Positions 29,392 through 36,287 of a DNA stretch of 64,000 nucleotides are shown one piece after another. The stretch's first letter is position 1; each line of letters starts with the position of its first letter. The stretch lies in NCBI RefSeq assembly GCF_013155385.1, contig NZ_JABJUQ010000007.1, forward strand, positions 1,656,001 through 1,720,000, read 5' to 3'. The notes under the pieces are model-generated. The model was not told where the DNA came from and did not search any database. It was given only the letters and a program-made list of their open reading frames with translations. The DNA comes from Bacillus sp. WMMC1349 (GTDB lineage: Bacteria > Bacillota > Bacilli > Bacillales > Bacillaceae). The position numbers were made by a program, and so were the translations under genes.

Positions 29392-29426
29392 CTTGTTACA
29401 CTAACAGGGTTTGTTAGTGTAACAAG
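29392..29426. terminator. Perfect 15-bp inverted repeat between ypkP and yplQ
   Basis: CTTGTTACACTAACA-(gggtt)-TGTTAGTGTAACAAG. It lies between converging genes and could end transcripts from both sides, but there is no T tract on either strand, so a protein-binding site is also possible. The interval also has a 10-codon ORF with AAGGAGA upstream at 29321. Confidence 0.5.
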
Positions 29427-29435
29427 AACTTAACT

Positions 29436-30074
29436 TTAGACAAACGGTACTTTTGTGACGTAAAAAAGGACACAGAAGAACATTGAGGCACTGCCACCGA
29501 GTACAAAGGTATGCCAAATGGCATGGTGATAGGGAATTTTTCTCCATAAGTAAAATATCGTGCCGACGGAATATAAAATTCCACCTAAGAGCAGCAATGC
29601 AAAGCCTTCACCTGTTAAAGCTTGATAGAGCGGTTTAATGGCGATGATCGCCATCCATCCCATTAAAAGGTAGACGACGGTGCTAATGACAATAAAACGC
29701 TTGACAAAAAAGATTTTGAACACTATACCGCAAACAGCAAGCCCCCAAATAATCGCAAGCATTGTAAAGCCAAGTGGTCCTTTGAGTGAACCGAGAAGAA
29801 GGGGAGTGTAAGTTCCCGCAATTAAAACATAGATGGCGGAGTGATCAATGATCTCTAGAATATCTTTTGCTTTTGCATGCTGGATGCTGTGTAAGAGTGT
29901 TGAGCTTAAATACAAAAACAACATGGATGCTCCAAATATTGAGAAACTGACAACATCAAGGGGACTTCCATAACGCACCGCAAATATCACTAAAAAAACA
30001 ATCGCAGGAATGGATAATAAGACACCAATTCCGTGTGTAATCGCATTGGCAATTTCTTCTTTGATCGTATACAT
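29436..30074 (-). CDS. yplQ: Hemolysin III family membrane protein YplQ
   Basis: A 212-residue membrane protein with seven hydrophobic segments, of the YqfA/hemolysin III (PAQR-like) family. The conserved N-terminal EEIANAITHGIGVLLS, the mid motif EIIDHSAIYVLIAGTYTP and the C-terminal HAIWHTFVLGGS are all present; these carry the conserved Ser/His/Asp set proposed as a metal site. Despite the name, a haemolytic role is not established. Transcribed in the same direction as yplP and 15 bases after it. Confidence 0.92.
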   Translation of the reverse strand: MYTIKEEIANAITHGIGVLLSIPAIVFLVIFAVRYGSPLDVVSFSIFGASMLFLYLSSTLLHSIQHAKAKDILEIIDHSAIYVLIAGTYTPLLLGSLKGPLGFTMLAIIWGLAVCGIVFKIFFVKRFIVISTVVYLLMGWMAIIAIKPLYQALTGEGFALLLLGGILYSVGTIFYLWRKIPYHHAIWHTFVLGGSASMFFCVLFYVTKVPFV

Positions 30075-30089
30075 CTTAAAACACCCTCT

Positions 30090-31082
30090 CTAATCTTGAA
30101 TGATATGATTTTTTAAAGAGCTTAAAAAGCGCAGACCTTCTAAGGTAATTTTAGTTCCGGCTCTTCCACGGCCTTTGGTGACATACTCTTTTTTTTCCAA
30201 AAAATCCAGTCTGCTTCTGACTTGCTGTGGAGTGAGCACAGTTTTTTGGTCATTGCTTTGCTCTGACAGCATTCTTCGGCTTGCTGGCTCTCCTTTTTCA
30301 TTTAATTGTTTTATTGTTTCTAGCAAAAACACAAATTCTTCTTTTTCCATTAATGTCAAAGATGTTGTTTTGCTTTTTTTATCTTTTGTTTTTTTACTTT
30401 TGACCTGTTCTCTTAAAATAGGCGGAATGTCATAAAGTTGAACGGTTTTTTGGTCAGATACCGTTTTTATGTAATCCGTAATATTTTTTAATTCTCTGAC
30501 GTTTCCAGGAAACTCATATTGTTCGAACGCCTTCCAAACCATTGGTTCGACATAAATATCCTGATCTCCGCTTTTTAAAAAGTGGTGAACAAGCAAAGGA
30601 ATATCACCTTTTCGTTCATGAAGTGATGGGAGCGGTAGATCAAGTACATGGAGCCTGTAAAACAGGTCTCTTCGAAATTCATGACGTTCCATCCGTTTGT
30701 TTAAAGATACACTTGTCGATGAAATCAGTCTACACGAAATCCCTTTTTCAATTAAAGCTAATAGTTTTCCTTGAAGGGGTAAAGACAATCCCCAGACTTC
30801 ATCAAGAAATAAAGTTCCCGATTCTTTCAAAGGGGCAAGTAAAAGTTTTTCACTAAATTCTTTGTCACTCAACGTACTGCAGCTGATACGAAAAAAAGGT
30901 CCAGATTTGTATGAAGATTCAAAATGGATCGCTTTTGCAAAAAGATTTTTGCCTGTTCCTGTTTCTCCGGATATAAGAACCGGATGAGAAGATTCCGCAA
31001 ATTGTTTTGCTCTAATTTTTGCTTCTAAAAAAGCATCATCTTCTCCAATTAGTTCAGCAAATGTTAGAGGATTTTCCATCAC
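30090..31082 (-). CDS. yplP: NtrC-type AAA+ transcription regulator YplP
   Basis: A 330-residue regulator with the AAA+ core of bacterial enhancer-binding proteins: Walker A GETGTGKNLFAKAI near residue 40 and Walker B GTLFLDEVWGL near residue 93, followed by the R-finger/sensor region and a C-terminal winged-helix-like segment. The GAFTGA loop needed to contact sigma-54 is missing between the two Walker motifs, and there is no N-terminal sensor domain. B. subtilis YplP has been linked to cold-stress response with SigL. Paired CCAATTGG palindromes flank its promoter and suggest autoregulation. Confidence 0.88.
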   Translation of the reverse strand: MMENPLTFAELIGEDDAFLEAKIRAKQFAESSHPVLISGETGTGKNLFAKAIHFESSYKSGPFFRISCSTLSDKEFSEKLLLAPLKESGTLFLDEVWGLSLPLQGKLLALIEKGISCRLISSTSVSLNKRMERHEFRRDLFYRLHVLDLPLPSLHERKGDIPLLVHHFLKSGDQDIYVEPMVWKAFEQYEFPGNVRELKNITDYIKTVSDQKTVQLYDIPPILREQVKSKKTKDKKSKTTSLTLMEKEEFVFLLETIKQLNEKGEPASRRMLSEQSNDQKTVLTPQQVRSRLDFLEKKEYVTKGRGRAGTKITLEGLRFLSSLKNHIIQD

Positions 31083-31099
31083 TCAAGCTCCTTTTGGTT

Positions 31100-31129
31100 C
31101 CAATTGGTTCTATTATAACACCCAATTGG
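31100..31129 (-). promoter_or_regulatory. yplP promoter flanked by two CCAATTGG sites
   Basis: CCAATTGG at 31100-31107 and 31122-31129, both within the longer shared sequence CCAATTGGAAC, are 22 bases apart centre to centre (two helical turns). A TATAAT -10 on the minus strand (31112-31117) sits between them. A third half TTGGTTCC adjoins the first site. This arrangement suits a dimeric repressor covering the promoter. Confidence 0.55.
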
Positions 31130-31209
31130 AACAAATAAAGCCTTTTTTTTAAAAAAATTGATCAAACTGCATGAAAACTTTTCATTATCACATATAATAA
31201 AAAAACCTT

Positions 31210-31224
31210 TATTTTTTGAATATT
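31210..31224 (+). promoter_or_regulatory. CodY-like box at the ilvA promoter
   Basis: TATTTTTTGAATATT has three mismatches to the CodY consensus and shares TTTTGAATATT with the ilvD box. It lies directly upstream of a TATAAT -10 (31230-31235), in position to block RNA polymerase. Confidence 0.5.
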
Positions 31225-31275
31225 CGTGATATAATGGCGTATTAAATAAAGCTTTAAAAAGAAAGGATCCTATAC

Positions 31276-32544
31276 ATGAAACCGTTGCTCAAAGAAAACT
31301 CTCTCATCCAAGTTAAAGATATTTTAAAAGCTCATCAAAATGTGAAAGATATTGTGATTCATACCCCTCTGCAAAAAAATGAGAGACTGTCCGAGAGGTA
31401 CGATTGCAATGTATATTTAAAAAGAGAAGATTTACAGGTCGTTCGGTCATTCAAACTACGAGGCGCTTATCATAAAATGAAACAGCTCTCAAAAGAAATG
31501 ACGAAAAACGGTATTGTCTGCGCAAGTGCCGGAAACCACGCTCAAGGAGTAGCATTTTCCTGTAGCCACCTTGCTATTCATGGAAAAATATTTATGCCTT
31601 CAACAACTCCGAGACAAAAAATCTCTCAAGTTGAATTATTTGGAAAGAATAATGTGGAAATTATTTTGGTAGGGGACACGTTTGATGATGCTTACCAAAG
31701 TGCACTTATATGTTCTGAAGAAGAAGACCGCGTCTTTATCCATCCATTTGACGATCCAGAAGTGATGGCAGGGCAAGGAACAGTTGCTGTTGAAATTTTA
31801 AACGATATTGAAACTGAGCCGCATTATGTATTTGCAAGTGTTGGAGGCGGCGGACTTCTGTCAGGTGTAGGAACTTTCATGAAAAATGTATCTCCGCAAA
31901 CAAAGCTGATTGCTGTTGAACCAAAAGGGGCGCCTGCTCTATTTGAGTCAAATAAAAAGGGTGAAGTTGTCACTCTTGAAAAAATTGATAAATTTGTAGA
32001 CGGTGCTGCAGTTCAAAGGATTGGTGAAAAGACATTTCAAACACTTGAAACGATTGTCGATGACATCTTGCTTGTTCCAGAAGGAAAAGTTTGCACCGCT
32101 ATTTTAGAATTATACAATCAATGCGCAATTGTCGCAGAGCCTGCTGGAGCTTTACCTATCGCAGCATTAGATCTGTATAAAGACGAAATCAAAGGGAAAA
32201 ATGTCGTATGCGTGATCAGCGGAGGAAATAATGACATCGGAAGAATGCAGGAAATTAAAGATAGATCGATGATGTACGAAGGCTTACAACATTATTTCAT
32301 TGTTAATTTTCCGCAAAGGGCCGGGGCATTACGGGAATTTTTGGACGAGGTCCTTGGACCAACCGATGACATCACCCGCTTTGAATATACAAAGAAAAAT
32401 AATAAAAGCAGCGGCCCTGCTCTTGTTGGTATTGAATTAAAACAGCGGAAAGATTATGATCCGCTGATCGACAAAATGAAGCACAAAGGATTTCACTTTG
32501 TTGAAGTGAATAAAGATGAAGGACTTTTCAATTTGCTCATTTAA
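31276..32544 (+). CDS. ilvA: Threonine dehydratase (biosynthetic)
   Basis: PLP enzyme converting threonine to 2-oxobutanoate, the entry to isoleucine synthesis. 422 residues as in B. subtilis IlvA. The PLP lysine is Lys60 in RSFKLRGAYHKM; the phosphate-binding glycine loop is SVGGGGLLSG near residue 192. Residues 335-422 form a single ACT-like regulatory domain for isoleucine/valine control, shorter than in E. coli IlvA. Ribosome site GAAAGGATCC. Monocistronic with a CodY-like box at its promoter. Confidence 0.95.
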   Translation: MKPLLKENSLIQVKDILKAHQNVKDIVIHTPLQKNERLSERYDCNVYLKREDLQVVRSFKLRGAYHKMKQLSKEMTKNGIVCASAGNHAQGVAFSCSHLAIHGKIFMPSTTPRQKISQVELFGKNNVEIILVGDTFDDAYQSALICSEEEDRVFIHPFDDPEVMAGQGTVAVEILNDIETEPHYVFASVGGGGLLSGVGTFMKNVSPQTKLIAVEPKGAPALFESNKKGEVVTLEKIDKFVDGAAVQRIGEKTFQTLETIVDDILLVPEGKVCTAILELYNQCAIVAEPAGALPIAALDLYKDEIKGKNVVCVISGGNNDIGRMQEIKDRSMMYEGLQHYFIVNFPQRAGALREFLDEVLGPTDDITRFEYTKKNNKSSGPALVGIELKQRKDYDPLIDKMKHKGFHFVEVNKDEGLFNLLI

Positions 32545-32618
32545 AAAAATTTTTGCAGACAATAACTCCGGATATTATGTATAATAAAGAAAATATCCAA
32601 AAAAAGAGGATTGATAAT

Positions 32619-32870
32619 TTGTTACTTAAAAGCCTAGAGTTCAAACGTTTGGATGGACAGCAGGTGAAGGTGACGGAAATACCTCTGTTACAGGAGGATG
32701 ACCCCCATTTTTTTATGACAAAGCTGAGGCTTGAGGCATTTATAAAAGAGCTTTATTGTTCGAAGCGCCAAAAAAAGGTATACTCCTTTAAAGAGTACTT
32801 AAAAAGAGCTTTAAAATGGCGGGTTTATCTTGCTATTTATAACCAAGAAGAGTTAAAGCATAATGCATAG
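32619..32870 (+). CDS. ypmP: YpmP, DUF2535-type small protein
   Basis: An 83-residue basic protein. The frame is open upstream to 32553, but TTG at 32619 (eight bases after AAGAGGA) gives the length of B. subtilis YpmP. Signatures: LEFKRLDGQQVKVTEIPL and KRQKKVYSFKEYLKRALKW. Function unknown. It sits between ilvA and the ypmQRST group as in B. subtilis. Confidence 0.82.
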   Translation: MLLKSLEFKRLDGQQVKVTEIPLLQEDDPHFFMTKLRLEAFIKELYCSKRQKKVYSFKEYLKRALKWRVYLAIYNQEELKHNA

Positions 32871-32879
32871 CACTTTAAA

Positions 32880-32947
32880 AAATTCTTTGCTGGTCTGAAA
32901 AATGCCGCTTATGTTACGGAAAAAGGTATGTGGGCGGCAAAGAATTT
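32880..32947 (+). other. Structured intergenic RNA segment after ypmP
   Basis: An 11-bp perfect pair AAATTCTTTGC / GCAAAGAATTT encloses a second possible pair TGCCGC / GCGGCA; the two share bases 32937-32939 and cannot form together. No U tract follows, so it is not a standard terminator. Confidence 0.4.
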
Positions 32948-33003
32948 CATGCGTTTTTGCCTACATCATGAAAACATCTTAGGCTGACAGGAAGTGAAGA
33001 AGA

Positions 33004-33846
33004 TTGACCAATATTAAAATTGTGACAGATTCAACGGCAGATTTAAACAAGGAAACACTTGAGAAATTTAATATTCATGTATTGCCACTTTCAATAGCAA
33101 TTGATGGAGTTCCTTACAGAGATCAATTGGACATTCAACCAGATGAATTTATTGAAAAAATGGAATCAGCAAAAGAGCTTCCGAAAAGTTCCCAGCCACC
33201 ATTGGGTGCATTTATTGAATTATACGAAAAACTAACAGAAGATGGAAGTGAAGTCATCAGTATTCATCTATCAAGTGATTTAAGCGGGACATTTCAAACG
33301 GCTGTAAGCGCTTCAAAGATGGTTGATGGTAAAGTAACAGTTATTGACTCCAAGTATATTTCAAAAGGTCTCGGTTTTCAGGTTGTTAGAGCAGCAACAC
33401 GTGCTCAAGAGGGATGGTCAGCAGTTGATATTGTGAATGATCTTGATCATTTAAGAACCCGGATTTCCCTTTATGTGACAATGGACACGCTTGATAATTT
33501 GATCAAAGGGGGTCGAATTGGTAGAGGAAAAGCACTGATCGGCTCTTTACTTAAAATAAAACCAATTGCAAGACTAGAAGACGGTATTTATACACCGGAA
33601 AAAAATGTTCGGAATAGCGGTCAGCTTATCCGTTATTTAACAGGCCAATTTCTAACCACCATCAAAGGGAAAACCGTTCAGGCGATCGGAATCGCCCATG
33701 CTGATGCATTGGATCTTGCCCATAAATTGAAAGCATCTTTACTTGAACATGTGCCGGGAGTAAATATTGATATTTCTTACACAACACCGATTATATCGGT
33801 TCATACCGGAAGAGGAGCGATTGGTTTTTCTTTTTACACTGATTAA
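33004..33846 (+). CDS. DegV-family fatty-acid-binding protein
   Basis: A 280-residue DegV/FakB-type protein. In this family a bound fatty acid is presented to the kinase FakA for phosphorylation. Visible signatures are TDSTADL at residues 8-14, SSQPPLGAF near 60, HLSSDLSGTFQ near 92 and the Gly/Arg loop GGRIGRG near 165. It starts with TTG after GGAAGTG. It is placed between ypmP and ypmQ, a position I do not remember being occupied by a degV paralogue in B. subtilis. Confidence 0.87.
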   Translation: MTNIKIVTDSTADLNKETLEKFNIHVLPLSIAIDGVPYRDQLDIQPDEFIEKMESAKELPKSSQPPLGAFIELYEKLTEDGSEVISIHLSSDLSGTFQTAVSASKMVDGKVTVIDSKYISKGLGFQVVRAATRAQEGWSAVDIVNDLDHLRTRISLYVTMDTLDNLIKGGRIGRGKALIGSLLKIKPIARLEDGIYTPEKNVRNSGQLIRYLTGQFLTTIKGKTVQAIGIAHADALDLAHKLKASLLEHVPGVNIDISYTTPIISVHTGRGAIGFSFYTD

Positions 33847-33863
33847 TAAAAGGGGATGGGGGA

Positions 33864-34442
33864 ATGAAAAACGGGTTTACTATTTTACTGGCAGGGGTCT
33901 TTGTCATTATCATGTGTGCCTGCGGTAACAGTAAAATAAAAGATCCTTTGAATTATGATGTTGAGTCTTTTTCTTTTCAAAATCAAGACAAAAAAACGGT
34001 ATCTCTTGAAAGCTTAAAAGGGGAAGTTTGGATAGCGGATTTTATCTTTACAAACTGTACTTCAATCTGTCCACCGATGACCGCACATATGACAGAACTG
34101 CAAAAACAGTTGAAAAAAGAAAATCTTGATGTCAGAATCATCTCATTTAGTGTCGACCCTGAAAATGATACACCAAAGAAGCTAAAAAAGTTTGCAAGCA
34201 ACTACCCCTTATCTTTTGAAAACTGGGATTTCTTAACGGGTTACAAACAGAAAGAAATTGAAAGTTTTGCGTTAAATAGCTTTCATGCAATTGTTAAAAA
34301 ACCTGAAAATAACGATCAGGTGATTCACAAAAGTTCATTTTTTCTAGTTGATCAAGAAGGTAAAGTCATGAAAGAATACAATGGTGTGACAGATACGCCA
34401 TACGATGAGATTATCGCTGATATCAAGCTGTTAAACAACTAA
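33864..34442 (+). CDS. ypmQ: SCO1-family copper chaperone lipoprotein YpmQ
   Basis: A membrane-anchored thioredoxin-fold protein involved in CuA-site assembly of cytochrome c oxidase. Lipobox around CAC with Cys20 as probable lipidation site; copper ligands Cys65 and Cys69 (CTSIC) and His155 before SSFFLVD. 192 residues, usual for the family. Ribosome site AAGGGGATGGGGG. Seventeen bases after the DegV gene, so probably cotranscribed. Confidence 0.93.
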   Translation: MKNGFTILLAGVFVIIMCACGNSKIKDPLNYDVESFSFQNQDKKTVSLESLKGEVWIADFIFTNCTSICPPMTAHMTELQKQLKKENLDVRIISFSVDPENDTPKKLKKFASNYPLSFENWDFLTGYKQKEIESFALNSFHAIVKKPENNDQVIHKSSFFLVDQEGKVMKEYNGVTDTPYDEIIADIKLLNN

Positions 34443-34451
34443 AATATATGC

Positions 34452-34485
34452 GAAAAACCTGTTATCCAATCAGATAACAGGTTTT
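34452..34485 (+). terminator. Terminator after ypmQ
   Basis: AAAACCTGTTATC-caatca-GATAACAGGTTTTATTT hairpin. Confidence 0.8.
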
Positions 34486-34564
34486 ATTTAACATCAGGCA
34501 AATAATTTTCAAAAGAATAAAAACATGATACACTTTTTTTAGGTAAAAAAGGAAGGGGATCATT

Positions 34565-35308
34565 TTGAAGATTCGGTTCGTGTCATTCATGGTAGCTCTC
34601 ATCTGTCTGCTCTCAGCCTGTACAAAAGGTGTTGTGAGCACTGAACAAACAACGACAGTTCCGAAACGGGATGTTGTAATTGCTGCAGTCGGTGATTCTC
34701 TTACAGTTGGAGTTGGCGATGAGAAAAGAAAAGGCTATGTCGGCATGGTAGCTGATCAGCTAGAACGTCAAAGCGATATTAGATCTGTTACGATTAAGAA
34801 CTATGCAGTGGAAGGTTATCGAACTAAACATCTCCTAAACAAGTTACAAGATCAAGAAATACAAGAAGGACTTAAGAAAGCAGATTATATTTTATTTACA
34901 ATCGGTGGCAATGATCTGATGAAGGTCGTTCGGGAAAACATTGCCGATTTAACGATTCAGCCATTTAGACATGAGCAGAAATTATTTGCCGAACGGTTTG
35001 CCAACATTTTATTCGAAATTAGAAAACAAAATAGTGATGCTGAAGTGATTTATGTCAGCTTGTATAATCCATTTAAATTTACATTGTCTGAATTAAAGGA
35101 AGTAGATCAAGTCGTTGAGGAATGGAATCAGGCAGCAGAAATAAAGCTCAACAAAGTTGGCAATATGAGAATGGTGGATATCGCTGATATTTTTGAAAAG
35201 CGCACAAATGAAAAAAGGATTTCAAAAGATGAGTTTCACCCTAATCAAATTGGGTATAAATTAATAGCAGAAAGAGTTTTTGCTCAAATCATAAACCCAG
35301 CAGAATAA
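34565..35308 (+). CDS. ypmR: SGNH/GDSL-family lipoprotein hydrolase YpmR
   Basis: A 247-residue extracytoplasmic lipoprotein: lipobox LLSAC with Cys19. GDSL block AVGDSLTVGVGDEKRKG with nucleophile Ser45, the Gly/Asn block TIGGNDLM near residue 118, and the terminal DEFHPNQIGY with Asp/His of the triad. Likely an esterase or lipase; natural substrate unknown. Ribosome site AAGGAAGGGG before TTG or, as used here, the in-frame TTG at 34565. ypmS follows after 10 bases. Confidence 0.9.
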   Translation: MKIRFVSFMVALICLLSACTKGVVSTEQTTTVPKRDVVIAAVGDSLTVGVGDEKRKGYVGMVADQLERQSDIRSVTIKNYAVEGYRTKHLLNKLQDQEIQEGLKKADYILFTIGGNDLMKVVRENIADLTIQPFRHEQKLFAERFANILFEIRKQNSDAEVIYVSLYNPFKFTLSELKEVDQVVEEWNQAAEIKLNKVGNMRMVDIADIFEKRTNEKRISKDEFHPNQIGYKLIAERVFAQIINPAE

Positions 35309-35318
35309 GGTGAAAAAC

Positions 35319-35885
35319 ATGAACAAATGGAAGAGTTTATTTTTCATTTTGATGGCGGTGAATCTGATCATCTTGATCGGGAGTTTCATTCTGATGTTGC
35401 TCCCCAGTGATAAAAGAGAGCCGACAGATCCGCCCCCAAGTAAGTATGAATTGAATGTGACAAGTACGAGAGAATCTTTGTCCGCATTCATTAATTCATA
35501 TTTAGAAAACAAATCGTCTCCTGATCATGATTATAAAATAGAAATTGATGAGGAAGTTCATATTGTCGGCACAATCCGTGCATTTTCTTCAACTGTTGAT
35601 GCAACAGTTTCGTTTCAGCCAACGGTGGAAAAAAACGGAGATGTCGTCTTAGATGTCACGAGGTTTTCTATCGGTAAACTCAATGTCCCCATCTCCGCTG
35701 TTTTAAAGTACATGGATCAGTATTATGATCTTCCGAATTTCGTGCATATTCTTTCAAACGAGAAAGAAATCCGCGTTCATATGTCAGAAATGCCATTAGA
35801 AACCGGGCAGTATTTAAAAGCAAAACGGATTAATTTAAAAAAAGATCAGATTGAATTTATTTATTATCAGCCGGCATCAGTTTGA
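35319..35885 (+). CDS. ypmS: YpmS, DUF2140 membrane-anchored protein
   Basis: A 188-residue protein with one N-terminal membrane span (SLFFILMAVNLIILIGSFIL) and an extracytoplasmic beta-rich domain. The start ATG 35319 follows AAGGTG; an upstream GTG at 35310 is part of that ribosome site. Length close to B. subtilis YpmS. Function unknown; conserved linkage with ypmR suggests a shared envelope role (inference). The ypmT start follows closely. Confidence 0.85.
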   Translation: MNKWKSLFFILMAVNLIILIGSFILMLLPSDKREPTDPPPSKYELNVTSTRESLSAFINSYLENKSSPDHDYKIEIDEEVHIVGTIRAFSSTVDATVSFQPTVEKNGDVVLDVTRFSIGKLNVPISAVLKYMDQYYDLPNFVHILSNEKEIRVHMSEMPLETGQYLKAKRINLKKDQIEFIYYQPASV

Positions 35886-35920
35886 TTCCGGTTGATAAGC
35901 ATGATGATGGGGTGTATGTA

Positions 35921-36112
35921 ATGCAACGTATTTATCGATATTTTAGTTTATTAGCATTTATTTTCTCACTATATTTTGGAGGGTTAGCAACTCTCAGCTT
36001 TTTTGATGAAAACTTGGATAAAATGTATTTAAATATCGGCTACTGTGCTTTGTTTATAAGTGTTATGATCTATACGCTTAATGTTGTTGAAAACGAAAAC
36101 GAAAAAAAATAG
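35921..36112 (+). CDS. ypmT: YpmT, small two-span membrane protein
   Basis: A 63-residue protein with two hydrophobic helices (FSLLAFIFSLYFGGLATLSF and IGYCALFISVMIYTL) and an acidic tail. ATG 35921 follows GGGGTG; B. subtilis YpmT is about the same size. Last gene of the ypmRST group; a terminator follows. Confidence 0.82.
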   Translation: MQRIYRYFSLLAFIFSLYFGGLATLSFFDENLDKMYLNIGYCALFISVMIYTLNVVENENEKK

Positions 36113-36127
36113 ACAGCAGTGACTAGC

Positions 36128-36162
36128 CTCAAAAGCCTTGAAGACATTGTTAAGGCTTTTTT
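36128..36162 (+). terminator. Terminator after ypmT
   Basis: AAAAGCCTT-(gaagacattgtt)-AAGGCTTTTTTT hairpin. Confidence 0.8.
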
Positions 36163-36226
36163 TGTTCGTTAGCAGGTTGATTCTTTGCTTGCCTGGTAAA
36201 AGATTTAAGGTCTAGTCATATACCGT

Positions 36227-36273
36227 TAATAAAAAACTTGGCTCTTGCTATTACAGCTCAAGCCAAGTTTTAT
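36227..36273 (-). terminator. Terminator of the GH31 gene
   Basis: On the minus strand AAAACTTGGCTTGAGC...GCAAGAGCCAAGTTTTTTAT, a strong stem with six T, 15 bases after the glucosidase stop codon. Confidence 0.75.
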
Positions 36274-36287
36274 ACCTAGATGTAGGA

